The notes: generated by a model from the letters alone, not told the origin. A DNA stretch of 64,000 nucleotides from Mugil cephalus (GCF_022458985.1 NC_061771.1:31077764-31141763), one strand, 5' to 3'; numbered from the stretch's first letter, positions 22,798 to 34,741 are shown. Numbers and translations are program-made.

Positions 22798-23120
22798 CCA
22801 GGAACCAACAGAACTGGTCCCGACGGTTCCAGGCTGAGACATTTTTAAACCTCTGAATGAGGTCGACGTGGAGCCGACTAATCAACATTCAGTTATTGCG
22901 CCTTCTTGTAAAATTAAATTGTAATTTGTTGTTTGTGTTTTTTTTTTGTTTTTTTAAATGGACCCAGGAGTAGCTGAGAGTTTTATGTCTGAAATAAGGT
23001 ACAAGGGTCAGGATGTCGTTAGCGTAGCTTAGCGTCCACATTGTTCTTGGATAAGATTAAATACAACAATTCTGCACTTTATCAAAAAACTTGAAAACAT
23101 TTGAAAAGGACAAAGTATGA

Positions 23121-23126
23121 AATAAA
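23121..23126 (+). terminator. etaa1: Polyadenylation signal of etaa1
   Basis: AATAAA about 325 bases past the stop codon, on the coding strand, before any other gene signal. Confidence 0.5.
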
Positions 23127-23149
23127 ATACTACGTCTTCAGAGTGAACT

Positions 23150-23789
23150 CGAATGTCTCATTTACCTTCATGGAACCATCAGAGGACACAGAGCGGGACG
23201 GGGACCACGTGTTGACCCACGTAGCAGCTCAGCTTTAGAGGCTAACCCTGCTAGCATGCTAGCCTCAACGTTGACACATTTACAGCGTTTCTGGAAAATA
23301 AAATTGGACAGACAGACAATAATGTACGAGCACTCAACACCACACATACATGTTTAACAAAAATAAAAATAGAAACACAACATATTATTTACACAATATT
23401 TCCAAGAATCTCAAAATAAGTGAAAACAGAACAGAAAAAAATTAAATTGGATTTACAACCGAACAACCACGGCCGAATGTACAATATAAATATAAAAAAA
23501 ACACACAATATTTACAAGAATATTAAAATAAGTGAGTACATTAGAAAAAATATATAAAATAAATCATGGCGTTTGGAGCTTTTTAAAACATTGGTGAAAA
23601 TCTTCTGTCCAAGTTGAGCGGGAAATCATGAATTTAAATATCTGTTAGTTTCATATTTACCTCATGAGACCAAAGCATCTAACTTTCATCAAGATAAGAT
23701 GAACATGTTTCGGTTTCTGGGATTAGTAGTAAATAATAATAAAAAATAAATGTCATCTTTGAACAGGAAGTGTTTTTTTTTTTATCTCA

Positions 23790-23824
<35 letters not shown>

Positions 23825-26800
23825 TATGTATATATAAATGGACACGGGTTACTTCACTGTATTTTACAATTTTTGTCACCAATGTGAACCAAAATATAAT
23901 TATTATTTTAGTGCAAAGGCAGAATTGGAAAGGATGAAATTCCAAACGTTCTCAGACGAGTACTTTTGATTTTGTTACATTTTCATGTGACATCAAACTA
24001 GAAACGTTAATGAGAATAAATAAACAAGTGTATTGACCCTCCACTACCAGGACAAAGTGTCCCCGTATGAGGACGACAGGGTGTAAATGAAGCAGAATAA
24101 ACTGCAACAAACCTAAAACCTCGCGTCCACATATGAGAACGGAGGGTCTCAGGAGGTTTTAAATCCACCCCAGGGGCGTCCTGAGCTGACAGTGGAATGA
24201 CAATAAATGTTATTTGAAAGTAATTCTTTATTTTTCGTACTTGCTCTACGTCTTTAATTTAACTCAAAGATCCTAAAAAGTCTTAAATTCCACTCGTTCA
24301 AACCGGCAGAAGCTCTGATTCAGTTTTTTATCTGTGACGTCTCGTCCTTCGTACGATTTTCACATTAATGAATCTTCTTAGTAATAAATCTGTAAACGTT
24401 CCACCAGATCAAATTATTAGCTACAGATAAATATTTGTAATCATTTGGAATTAGCTAATTTAATTAGCATTAACTCACATCAGTGTCTGAATAAGAGAGT
24501 TGTTCACTTTGTTTTGTTTTCCCTGGATGAAAATAATCATTTTGTCACATTTCACTGTTTCGAAACTTGTTTTATTGATGAACTCATTATTTAAAAAAAA
24601 AAAGAAGAAGAAAGAAAAACAGGATCAGGATATTAGTAAGTCGTGTTATTTTTACATCAAATGGCGTAATAAATAAGTACATGTATTTGTATACAATTGA
24701 AACAAATCAAGAAAGAAGAAAAAAAGACACGTTTGTTAAACATGAAGCCAGTTAGCTTAGCATAGCTTAGTTTAGCTTAGCGATACAGACCAAAGAAGAA
24801 CCACCAACCAGCTCTCATGAAGCAAATTAAAGTAATATCTTGTTTATTGAGTTAATGAGTTTAATTAAATGTTGCAGAAATGTGGGACGCTGATGTTCAC
24901 AGACGATGTTTAGTTTGTTTTTAAAAATGGTCGACAGTCTGATCTAAATATGTGTAAATGTCACATAAAAGCAGGAAGTATCTGAAGCTGACGTTAAAGG
25001 TTTAAATCTTGTGTTCTTGAAACCATCATTTAAAACTTAAATAAATGTGAACGCAGGAGGACGAAGGTGTCCGACTGGTGTTTCTTCCTCTTCGTGTTCA
25101 TAGAAAAACTGTAAAAGCCGAGAACATGCATCACGTTGCTTCTACACAAAATCACATGAAAAGCCAGAAGCAGCAAAAACTGAACAGAAAGTTTATTTTA
25201 AATAATCAATGGATAGTTTTTGTCATTTTAAAGAAGCTTCACGTCCATTTACACCGTCCTAAATGTTCAGGAATGTTTCAGAGTTTCTGGACAATGACAA
25301 AAAAAGAAAAAAAAAAAGAAGGCGATATCTTTCTGAACTTCAGTGATGTGTGGTGAGTTTCTTCCACGTTAATTTTTTGTAAATGCAAACAAAGATGTCT
25401 CCTGCCCCCAGTGTGGTACAGTGAAGCTCAAACATGGCAGAAACCGGCACCACCATCTTGTTCTGGGCGTCGTTTTACAATCAGAGGGTGGGTCCTCCAA
25501 TGTTTACTGTGTTGCGTATGAACGCCGCCCTCTAGTGGACGGTGAGTTAATATAATTGGGCCACGTCCACTAACAGCCAAATGGCGGCCGAATGAAGAGG
25601 AACATGGACAAAAATGGCCCTAATGATGCCTGAGGATTAAGTTACCCAGTCATTAGCATGCTAACTGTTAGCCCTGCAGCCAACAGTTGCCTAGCAGTGG
25701 CCGATGTCACCACTTGAGCAGTTCATGTGAGCTTATATAGTTTAAACTAGGGCTGTCAAAATTAACATGGATTAATCTGTCATCATAATTAATCTGATCG
25801 ATCATTTTAACCTAATAAGTTACCGTCGCCATGAACAAATGTGCAGCTGATCTGATAGTGACAGGCAGCAGAACCAACCAAAAGAGATGGAACATGCTAA
25901 ACAGCACTTAAGTCCTCACCATGAGACATTTGAGGACAAAAAAAAACCCCAAGATGGATCAGTGGAGCCACATCAAGTATTATCACACTCTGCAGGAAGG
26001 AGTTTTCTTTTCACTAAAGCACTTCCAGCTTAAAATAGCACATTAATTAAGCCAAGCGTCAGTCTAGGATACTGCTAGCACTTGGGCTAATGTGGCTAAA
26101 AGCTAGAGACAAACCAAGACAAAGACAAGCTGGCAATGCTGTCCTGTAAATATGTGTCCACTCCTTCAACCACTGTCCCATGTGAGAGACTGTTCTCAGC
26201 TGCACTAATAATATAAATGAGAAGCGGTCAGCTCTCCTCTCATTGGACAATGTCAACAAGTTAGTTCGTCTCTGTAGAAACAGGGACAAGTTGTTTTGTT
26301 GGAACTGTTGAATGAGTTAAATCAACCGTTCTTTCTTGAGTCTGTTTGCTCATGCAAAATTAAATGCGACTAACATAGATTAAAAATTATTATTATTATT
26401 ATTTCATCATAATTAATTGAAATTAATACACAGGAACTCTGAGATTAATCAGATTAAAAGTTTTAATGGTTTGACAGCACTAGTTTAAACATTACCTAGC
26501 TAACATCAGCTACCTGTAGATCTTACTGGGCAGGAGACGGGGCTTCTGCTCGTAAATGACATCACAAGATGGCGGCGCCCTTCTCTGGGATATTTTGGCT
26601 TCAGTTCCGTAATTATTCTTACAAAAGTAGCACAAACGCTAACAGTGATTGTAGGGCGGCAACTGCTTTTAGTGTTTCATCGATGAAATGAAATTAGTAA
26701 AAAGAATGTAATTGAAAATTATAACACATTTTACTATTCGAGTGTTTTGGGAAAAAATGTTTTGGCAGAAGAAGGAAGCTAAATTTCACAGATGTGTTTC

Positions 26801-27120
26801 TTCATTTCTGTCAGAATTAAGGTGAACTCAGAATAAACCAAGTTCAGCTGTCAGTAAACTGTTGTTGGCACTTCATGCTGTTTGATCAGAAATCTTTACC
26901 GCCGATGAGATGACACCAAAATAAATAAAATATAAAACCCATGCGCCCCCCCCCCCCCCCCCGAATAAAATCAGTAAAAACACTTCAGCTTCCCTCCAAA
27001 CTGAAGAGGTTATTTCCAGTCGACTTTTTAAAGTGCGACGCTGAGCTCCCGACCCATCAGGAGACTGGATCTTCACACAGATCTCCAGTAAACGGACGAG
27101 GAAACAGAGATGAGCAGCTC
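23150..27120. other. Intergenic and probable ppp3r1 3' UTR
   Basis: No coding exon on either strand. Contains an AT microsatellite (23790-23835), the hAT at 25748-26482, an ATT run (26384-26402) and a poly-C run (26946-26962). The right part is presumably the ppp3r1 3' UTR; its end cannot be fixed from sequence. Confidence 0.6.
25748..26482 (-). mobile_element. hAT element with 8-bp target duplication and a dimerisation-domain remnant
   Basis: Ends TAGGGCTGTCAAA and (reversed) TAGTGCTGTCAAA form inverted repeats. Both flanks are GTTTAAAC (25740-25747 and 26483-26490). Inside, the plus strand from about 26140 reads close to STPSTTVPCERLFSAA and KRSALLSLDNVNKLVRL, the C-terminal hAT dimerisation region (normally SVPSERLFS...KR..L...N...L). 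It is thus an internally deleted derivative of an autonomous hAT, out of frame in places. Confidence 0.9.
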
Positions 27121-29478
27121 TCAGACGTCCACGACCATCTTTTTGTGGATGTCCAGTCCACCCACGACCTGGAGAGGACAACAGAGAGTGAGCACCAAAG
27201 GGAGATTTTCAGTAATATACGTCAAATATTTATCCATGTAAATTCATAGGTCTTATTTCTGCCTCTAGGGGGCAGTGTAGTTAATGGAGACACACTAAAA
27301 CCAGAGCTAATCTGACTCCAGCTCACCGCACAAAACTCCTCGAAGGAAATCCTGCCGTCGCCGTCTTTGTCGGCGTTGACGATGGTTTTGTCGACGATCT
27401 GCTGCAGCTGAGTGTCCTTCAGGTTACTGCCCACCATCATCTTCAGGACCTGGAAGAGCTCCCCGTTGGAAATGAAGCCGTCTTTGTCCATGTCGTAGAT
27501 CCGGAAGGCGACTGAGGTCAAAGAGGAAAAACACAAGAGGTTTACTCAGGTCAGAGTTCAGCTCTTGAGGTCTAGAGACTCGACAGATACAGTAACTAAT
27601 AAAAGCTAAAAACAAAACAAAAAACCAAAAAAACGTCTGGACAGAACCAAAAGGAAGTGATCAATAAGTTTGATCAGGTGACCAATCACACGGAGAATCA
27701 GAGCTATGGAAAAGAGTTGTTGTTGCTCATCAGGCTGGAAAAGGTTCCACAACCATCTCTAAAGAGTCTGGAAGCCACAAATAATCCACAGAGAGTCAGA
27801 CAGACTGAAGACGACTGTTCCCCTCCACAGGAGTGGTCCACCAACAAACATCACTCCATCATAGTGGGAGAGGAACCAGAGGAACCCAGGGGAACTTCTA
27901 AGCAGCTAAAGGCCTCTCTCACATTGGCTGATGTTCATGTTGATGAATCCACTCAACAACCAAAGACACTGCTCTCTGTCCACAAAGGACATCTGGGACA
28001 ATGTTTAGTGGACAGATGAGACCAGAGTAGAATAGTTTGGTTTAAATGTTTGGAGATGAACCAACACTGCATTCCAGCATCAGAACCTCATCCCTCCATG
28101 AAACATGGGGGCGCTAATGTCCTGGTTTGTTCCTGTTCTGCTGCATCTGCTCATCATTGATGGACCAATGAACTGTGAATTCTACCAGTGAACTCTAAAA
28201 AAAAATGTCACGACATGAGTCCATGAGCTGAATGTGAAGAGAAACTGGGTCATGGAGGAAAACAAGGAGCCCAAGAACACCAGTGGTTCTCCAGAAGAAC
28301 AGGCAAATATTTCAGTGCAGGTTAAAATGTGACAGATGTGGCTCATCAGTGATTGTGCTGCCCTCTAGTGGACGTAGTGTTTTACATAGTTTATCAGATT
28401 GTTGAACACTTACAGCGTAACTTCTGCTGTTTGTCGCCTTTGACGCTGAACTGAGAGACTCCTTCAATGAACTCTGAAAACAGATTAAAACAAAACAATC
28501 AGTCAAAAGTGAATTATTTTTATTATTTTCATGTGAATTTGATATGTTTTAGCTGAAAATAAAGCTGCGACTACACGGTTCTACTGGAGCCAGATTCCGG
28601 TAACCTCTGGATTTTATTCTGATGCAGAGAAAAAAAATACGTAAAGATAATCTATTCCACTTGTTCTTTATTTATGATTATTCAATCGGGTTAAAACAAG
28701 ATAAAAAAACAAGATGATAACAATATAAATAGCCCTTCTATGTTTGAAAGGGTGTTGGATGAAGTTAATAAAATCTTACCCCTTTTTTTGTTATGTTTTT
28801 ATAGTTTACTAATCATATCATTTGGCAAGAAAAAAAAAAAAAAAAAAAAAAAAAGACGCGGTCAAACAAGGCACATTATTCATTGGTATAAAGTTTTGTG
28901 TCTGTATTTATTATGACAGTGTTTCTTCCAGATGAAGTTCCTCCTTGTTAAATCTAGAGGTTCAATCAAGTTCTGATCAGACTGATGCCGTCAGATTTAT
29001 CAGAAAGGAAGTTCCTCTGGTTTCTAGTTGATACACTTCTAGTCTCCTGTAGCGTGATGCTGCCGCCTCCATGCTGTTCTACAGTTTGTTTCAGTGTGGG
29101 GTTTGCGTTGGAGCCTCTGGTGGACGTTTGAGTTACCTTTAAAGTCGACCTCTCCGTTGCCGTCTGTGTCGAATATGTCAATAACTCGCTGCACGAGTGG
29201 ATTCTGTTGGAGCTCAGGTAGAGACATGAACTCCTCCACACTCAGGGAGCCCGAGTTATCTAGGTCGAGTTTCTTAAATCTCTTTCCCAGCCTCTTAATC
29301 TCATCTGCATCAACTGAATGGAAACATAGAGAGAGTGAGAAACTTATTCACAGCTGAAACAAGTTTGAACTTCAGAAGTTCCACCGTTTATGTTCAGACC
29401 TGTCGCCCCTGCCTCCAGAAACATTTCTGAGTAAACCATATCTACAGACTCACCAGGTTTCTTCCTCGCACTCGTCAT
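27121..29478 (-). CDS. ppp3r1: Calcineurin B regulatory subunit with an unusual N-terminus (5 exons, 164 aa)
   Basis: Exons (gene order) 29478-29454, 29313-29137, 28473-28414, 27511-27327 and 27168-27121 total 495 nt with consistent phases. The product is the Ca2+-binding subunit of the phosphatase calcineurin. Four EF-hand loops are intact: [36 protein letters not shown] and [12 protein letters not shown]. The latch and C-terminus ([15 protein letters not shown]) match vertebrate PPP3R1 closely. Oddity: exon 1 encodes only MTSARKKP before VDADEIKRL, replacing the canonical MGNEASYPLEMCSHF and so lacking the myristoylated Gly2. This is either an alternative first exon, with the canonical one further upstream (possibly beyond the TRIM island or in the gap), or a real lineage change. 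Etaa1 and cnrip1 flank it as in human. Confidence 0.93.
27660..28320 (+). mobile_element. Degraded Tc1-like transposase remnant in ppp3r1 intron 3
   Basis: Readable pieces include [38 protein letters not shown], the DETKIELF region decayed to [10 protein letters not shown], and a [13 protein letters not shown] block, in the order of a Tc1 transposase. Frames are broken and no terminal repeats are found. It lies in the intron in the opposite orientation to the gene. Confidence 0.7.
28822..28853. repeat. Poly-A run in ppp3r1 intron 2
   Basis: A homopolymer of about 30 A, without recognisable retroposon sequence before it. Confidence 0.8.
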
Positions 29479-29528
29479 GGCTGCACCAGTAGTGGCGAAC
29501 GTCCTGGTGCTGTAAGCACTAACCCTGG

Positions 29529-29538
29529 GTCATGTGAC
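29529..29538. promoter_or_regulatory. M-box-like motif upstream of the visible ppp3r1 start
   Basis: GTCATGTGAC, the palindromic MITF/TFE core, lies 51 bases upstream of the ATG of the variant first exon. If that exon is a true start, this is a candidate promoter element. No TATA or CpG-rich promoter is evident. Confidence 0.3.
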
Positions 29539-30399
29539 CCCTCCTCCAACACTAATCACTCTGCTGACGACCATGAATAGAGATTATCGGCCCTGACACA
29601 CTATAAATACTATGAGCTAGGAGTTGTAATAATAATGATAATAATAGGAGGAAGAAAGAACGAAAGAAAGAAATGTGAAAACAGCAACATGTCTTCTGCC
29701 AGGCAAAATGCAAAATCCCTTCGGTTTCCATCTCTTTCTTTGCTTATCGTACAGAATGGACTGAATGCGTCGGCCTTTTTTTTTTTTTTACTCTAGAGTG
29801 ACCAGATTTCTGCAATGAAATCTGGGACATTTAAAACTGAACATATTTTATATCATATTGTTACATATATTTTATCAAGATTAAATGAAGAAACAGGGAT
29901 AATTACGGGTTACTTTATTTTGACATATTTATTCACTGTTAAACATATTTAAACTGTTATGTCTGTAATCTAAATTTTGTTTTCTAATTCATAAAACGTT
30001 TTTGGGAACAGCTTTAGCCGGGAAACAGGTCATCCAAATAACCATCCCCAGAAATGAGGGACCTTTGGTCCCCCTAATTGGATGAATAAAAGGATGTGGC
30101 TACTTTCTCCTGACTCATATGCCGGCTCTCGTCGTACTCCAGCTTGTGTTTGTTCTTCAGGTGGTGGGATAAATTTGTTGTGTTGACATCCTTAGCCATT
30201 ATCTTTTTTTTTGCAAACCTTTTTTCTTGCCAACCTTGTCTTGTGCTACCGGTTCACCCTGTTCCGTTGGCTCATGTGGCCCTTAAAGCTAAGCGACATG
30301 CCCTCTTCCGGAAGTGGCTAGGCCTTCCCCAATGCCTGTCAGGTTCAGCTCTATTTGGAAGGAGGATTCCACTGAAAACCATCAGCTAGGGCTATAAAC

Positions 30400-31520
30400 T
30401 GAAGAAGGTGAGACTGGGGTTTGAAGTGAAAAATCCACCTGACCCAGGGATACTGAGTGCCAAAGTCCACGTACAAACAGGAAGAAGATGGGACATATTG
30501 CATGCAGCAGATGAGCCCATAACCCGGCTGAAACACCAGGAGGTTGTAGGATTGGTGCAACATGGCACGGCAGGGTTTGGACGGCAAACATCACCCAAGC
30601 CATGGTCCAAAGCTTCAAGAGAGGAAAGAAAACAGCTTGTGACTTTGAAAGTCAAGAGGGAAGAGGAGGGCTACAAGGCCCTGGCAGTGACCCAGTTCCA
30701 GAAAGGAAGATGGACCACCTGGAAGGTTGTCACCCAGAAGTCCATCACATGGTCTGACCTATGGAAGCACCCAAAACCAGCACCTCTGGTACGGCACAGA
30801 AGATCCGTGACAACTTTGCAGTCACCAAAGTCTCCAGCACATCCTTGTGGTGCAAGACTGTGCTGACCCAAGGGCGTTTCGGGTGGCGTCACAAGACGGT
30901 TCTGCTAAAGGTAGCAGAAACCATCGAGGTACGCAGGCTCGAGGTGAACCATGCCAGTCCACCAACATCACACCTGTCCATTCAGTTCGTCACACAAGAG
31001 AGGACGGCATTCAGCAGCACAGTAAGAGAGAGGTCCTTGCTGACACCTGGAGGGGACTGGGCCCTTAGAGCCGACCTGGATCAACACTTGAAGTTCCCTC
31101 AGGAGATTGCAATAACCTCCCTCCGTCCAGACATGGAGATTCAGTCCATCACCATGAAGACAGTCATTATGACAGAACTAATTGTGCTGTGGGAGGATGG
31201 GCTGGAGGCTGCTTTTGAAAGGAAAAAGGAGAGGTGTGCGGAACTGGCAGTTGCATTCATACAAGCTGGGTGGAGATCACACGCGTTGTTGCGGTTGGTT
31301 GCAGGGGGCTTCACTGCAACCTCCATCCAGCAATTCCTCAAGACCCTTGGCATCAGAGGCGCCAAATTAGAAAAAATTCTCAAAACGCTGGCAGAGCAAG
31401 GCCGCTTTTAGCTACGACTCCATATAAGGATAAGGTGTGGGCGAGAGACGGATTCTAGAGCCGGCTGCAGCTGCTCCACCACCTGGAGAAGATTCGGGAT
31501 TAAAGGAGCGAAACATCTAC
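30400..31520 (+). mobile_element. C-terminal fragment of a restriction-endonuclease-like non-LTR retrotransposon
   Basis: Two overlapping frames. The first (30408-30866) reads SKASREERKQLVTLKVK and GRWTTWKVVTQKSITWSDLWKH, the region linking RT to nuclease in early-branching fish LINEs. The second (to 31411) reads KFPQEIAITSLRPDMEIQS, KTVIMTELIVLWEDGLEAAF, ERKKERCAELA and GARLEK-like GAKLEKILKTLAEQ; the RPD and E-L spacing fits a PD-(D/E)XK nuclease. Upstream RT is missing and a frame change separates the parts. Clade (R2/NeSL-like) is inferred. Confidence 0.65.
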
Positions 31521-31529
31521 AAAGGATGG

Positions 31530-32015
31530 CTCCCAGGTAATGACCCTGCAGCCTGACCAAAAGGCACTGGCTGAAGTGCAACAGGCAGGATTGTCTTGAT
31601 TGTCATGTGGTCTCATCTGTGCGTGCAACTATTGCATTTGAAATAAATTATCAGAAAAGAAAATGGAGCAGATTTAAACGCACTTCCAACCAGTTCGAGA
31701 AAGACTTTATAGACAGACAGGGAAAAAATCCTTTGAGAAAATACAAAATTGAAGAGAACATTCATTACTGCACCACCTCCTTTACTTTTCCTGTCACATT
31801 TGATGGAATGACTTAATCTTTGCTATAAATGTTAGCATTGAGACACGTTTCTTAGATATCAAACCACGTGGAGGAGTTTCACTTACTGAGACAGTCCTGT
31901 TACAGAAGCAAACTACTTGCATTTATGAGCCCAGGCACTTCTCACAAATCAAGGGTGGATACAATTTGATTAGTAAATTTTTGTGTTTGGATGAGCAGTA
32001 TTATCAGGAGAAGGA
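31530..32015. other. Upstream part of the TRIM tandem duplication, no gene
   Basis: Segments such as TTGCATTTGAAATAAA, TTTATAGACAG and TTTCTTAGATATCAAACCA recur in the same order at 39410-39570, upstream of the second TRIM copy. They mark the left part of an ~8-kb tandem duplication. Confidence 0.65.
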
Positions 32016-32017
32016 GT

Positions 32018-32220
32018 AGTGATACTCTTTACTGGCTGCTCCATCACTGACAAACTTTAGCCATTCTTCAAACAGAGTGAACCATTACTCTGTTTAATCA
32101 CACAGAGCTGTGGATAGTTAAAACTGATATTGTTCACAACACAGCTACAGTCAGAGGAGAAGCTAAACTGCAAAGACTTGATTCAATGTCAGTTTCCTGA
32201 AATAAACTCAAACTTTACTG
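32018..32220 (+). pseudogene. Relic of a third TRIM copy (SPRY end plus leader exon)
   Basis: TTTACTGGCTGCTCCATCAC then TGACAAACTTTAGCCATTCTTCA matches the SPRY 3' end of both TRIM genes. About 80 bases later GTCAGAGGAGAAGCTAAACTG with CAGTTTCCTGAAATAAACTC matches their leader exon. The piece is thus the tail of one deleted TRIM joined to the promoter of another. Confidence 0.7.
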
Positions 32221-32679
32221 AGGTTATTAAACCAAGTTCAAGTTGAAACGCTGAGTGAGGTATTGGTTTAAAAATGTTTGCTTAACTGATTTGAATGAAA
32301 CTGCAAAGTTACATATCGGCGCCCAGTGTACGGCAAAGTCTCTTACCCATTGTTCGCAATGAAAAAAAACATCCAGATTTAAGTTAATAGGTAATAAATT
32401 CCTATTGCATAATTACTGCATGGGTGATGATCTTTCAGCTGGCAACAAGTTATTTATTCACAAAACAATTGCCAGGCTCCAAATTAGATGCGCTTAGATG
32501 AGCAGCATTATCAAGAGAATGTGTACTGACACATGTTAACTGTAGTTCGATTTGATAATACGGAGCTGTGCAAATCAAGACTGAGGTCAACTAGAGGTCA
32601 ACACAGCAACAACCATCAGATCAACTTGTTGAACGTCACTGTATTTCAAACTCATTGTATCTTAACATGAAGCAGGAAA

Positions 32680-32865
32680 CAACAGAGTTAAAGTCAGAGG
32701 AGGAGCTAAACTCGAAAGACCAGATTCGTGTTACATCATTTTCTTGAAAGTCAAACTTAGTCAGAGCGACGGCAGAGCTGCAGTCCAGATAAACTTCTGT
32801 GTTTCTGTCTGAAAAAAATTCATCTGAGTTCATCTGTTCTTTCTCAACATCTGACTCAAATACTG
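32680..32865 (+). promoter_or_regulatory. Leader exon of TRIM copy 1
   Basis: Non-coding exon ending ACTCAAATACTG with donor GTGAGTACAG. It is nearly identical to the leader at 40205-40393 before TRIM copy 2. The acceptor CTCTCTTGTTGTCAG ends at 33055, nine bases before the ATG. TSS not visible; no TATA box recognised. Confidence 0.65.
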
Positions 32866-33064
32866 GTGAGTACAGCTGATAATATTTACTGTTTCAACAA
32901 CCAGCATCAAAACTTAGACCTTCAGTCCAACAGGAAGTTCCACTCTTTCCTCTTCACACTGACTCAGCATGTTTCTAAAGAAGTTCAATAACTCATCAAT
33001 AATCAATAAATCTCTACATAAACTGTGTTTTTCTCTCTTTCTCTCTTGTTGTCAGTGTGTAGAC

Positions 33065-34741
33065 ATGTCTGCTGCCAGATGTCTGAGATCTGAAGATCAG
33101 TTTCTGTGCTCCATCTGTCTGGATGTGTTCACTGATCCAGTTTCTATATCATGTGGACACAACTTCTGCAAACACTGCATCACTCAACACTGGGATACTA
33201 CTGGTCTATGTAAGTGTCCCCTGTGTAAAGAGATATTCAACATTAGACCTCAGCTGAAGACCAACACTTTCATCCGTGAGATGGTTGCTGAGTTCAGACA
33301 TGAAGCTCAACAGAAAGCCAGCAGCAGCAGCTCAAAGCAACAAGCTGCCAAACCAGGGGAAGTTCCCTGTGACATCTGCACTGGAACCAAACTGAAGGCC
33401 CTGAAGTCCTGCCTGGTGTGTCTGCTCTCCTACTGTGACTCTCACCTGGAGCCTCATCTGACAATGTCAGGCCTGAAAAGACATCAGCTGATCCACCCTG
33501 TGGACAACCTGGAAGACAGGATGTGTAGGAAGCACGATAAACCTCTGGAGCTGTTCTGTAAGACCGACCAGACATGTGTCTGCATGCTCTGCTCCGTTTT
33601 AGACCACAAGACACATGAATTTGTTCCTCTGAAAGAAGAATATGAAGGAAAGAAGGTAGAGCTGGGGAAGACAGAGGAGGAAATTCAGCAGATGATCCAG
33701 AAGAGACGACTGAAGATTGAGGAGATGAAAGAGTCAGTGAAGATGAGTAAAGTTGCTGCAGACAGAGAGAAAGCAGAAGGTGTTCAGGTCTTCACTGCTC
33801 TGAAGGAGTCTGTTGAGAGAGGCCTGGACAAGCTCAACAAGGAGATCGAAGACAAACAGAAAACAACAAAGAAACAGGCTAAACATTTCATCAAAGATCT
33901 GGAACAGGAAGTCTCTGAGCTGATGAAGAGGAGCTCTGAGGTAAAGCAGCTGTCACGCTCTGAAGACCACCTCCACCTCCTCCAAAGCTTCTCCTCCCTG
34001 AAAGCTGCTCCACCCACCAAGGACTGGACAGAGGTCAGTGTCTGTCCACCATCATATGAGGGGACTGTGGTGAGAGCTGTGACTCAGCTGGAGGAGACAC
34101 TCAGTAAAGACATGAAGATGCTGGTTGAGGCTGAGCTGAAGAGGGTCCAGCAGTATGCAGTGGATGTGACTCTAGATCCTGATACAGCACATCCTAAACT
34201 CATCCTGTCTAATGATAGAAAACAAGTTCACTGTGGTGACGTGAGGAAGAAGCGTCTAGGCAACCCAAAGAGATTTTCTAGATGTGTCATTGTTTTAGGA
34301 AAGAAGAGTTTCTCTTCAGGCAGATTTTACTTTCAGGTTCAGGTTAAAGAAAAGACCAAATGGGATCTAGGAGTGGCCAGAGAGTCAATCAACAGGAAGG
34401 GAAGCATCACTCTGAGTCCTAGGAATGGTTACTGGTGTGTAAGTTTGAGAAATGGAAATGAACATACAGCCAATGTTAGTCGTCCAGTACATCTCTCTCT
34501 TGGTTCTCGTCCTGAGATGGTGGGGGTGTTTGTGGATTATGAGGAGGGTCTGGTCTCCTTTCATGATGTAGATACTGCAGCTCTTATCTACTCCTTTACT
34601 GGCTGCTCCTTCGATGACAAACTTTATCCATACTTCAGTCCCTGTACGAATGATGGTGGTGAAAACTCTTCACCTCTGATCATCTGTCCTGTTGACTCAT
34701 ACGATGAGGAAACTGATGATTTCATTGATTTATTTTCATAA
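33065..34741 (+). CDS. Bloodthirsty-like TRIM E3 ubiquitin ligase, copy 1 (558 aa)
   Basis: Single coding exon; the ATG after the acceptor gives MSAARCLRSEDQ, the usual start of fish bloodthirsty-related TRIMs. Domains: RING C3HC4 (about 15-58, CSICLDVF, CGHNFCKHC, CPLC); B-box 1 (about 105-150, CDICTGTKLKALKSCLVC); B-box 2 (about 160-200, CRKHDKPLELFCKTDQTC); coiled coil (about 200-310); PRY (DVTLDPDTAHPKLILS); and SPRY with FSSGRFYFQVQV, KWDLGVARES and GYWCVSLRNGNEH. It likely ubiquitinates targets chosen by the SPRY domain; relatives act in antiviral defence and haematopoiesis. Not part of the conserved synteny block: a local insertion and tandem duplication. The nearest mammalian name is TRIM39/TRIM21-like; a true orthologue cannot be assigned. 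Confidence 0.92.
   Translation: MSAARCLRSEDQFLCSICLDVFTDPVSISCGHNFCKHCITQHWDTTGLCKCPLCKEIFNIRPQLKTNTFIREMVAEFRHEAQQKASSSSSKQQAAKPGEVPCDICTGTKLKALKSCLVCLLSYCDSHLEPHLTMSGLKRHQLIHPVDNLEDRMCRKHDKPLELFCKTDQTCVCMLCSVLDHKTHEFVPLKEEYEGKKVELGKTEEEIQQMIQKRRLKIEEMKESVKMSKVAADREKAEGVQVFTALKESVERGLDKLNKEIEDKQKTTKKQAKHFIKDLEQEVSELMKRSSEVKQLSRSEDHLHLLQSFSSLKAAPPTKDWTEVSVCPPSYEGTVVRAVTQLEETLSKDMKMLVEAELKRVQQYAVDVTLDPDTAHPKLILSNDRKQVHCGDVRKKRLGNPKRFSRCVIVLGKKSFSSGRFYFQVQVKEKTKWDLGVARESINRKGSITLSPRNGYWCVSLRNGNEHTANVSRPVHLSLGSRPEMVGVFVDYEEGLVSFHDVDTAALIYSFTGCSFDDKLYPYFSPCTNDGGENSSPLIICPVDSYDEETDDFIDLFS

Noticed and set aside
29750-30110. Possible repeat with GTGACCAGATTTC start and TGAGGGACCTTTGGTCCCCC end
   Set aside because: Looks like an old DNA-element remnant, but I could not confirm terminal repeats or a target duplication.
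33294-33614. Minus-strand frames inside the TRIM genes (also 33784-34020, 41434-41751, 41921-42157)
   Set aside because: Present in both copies only because the sense sequence is conserved; no independent evidence.
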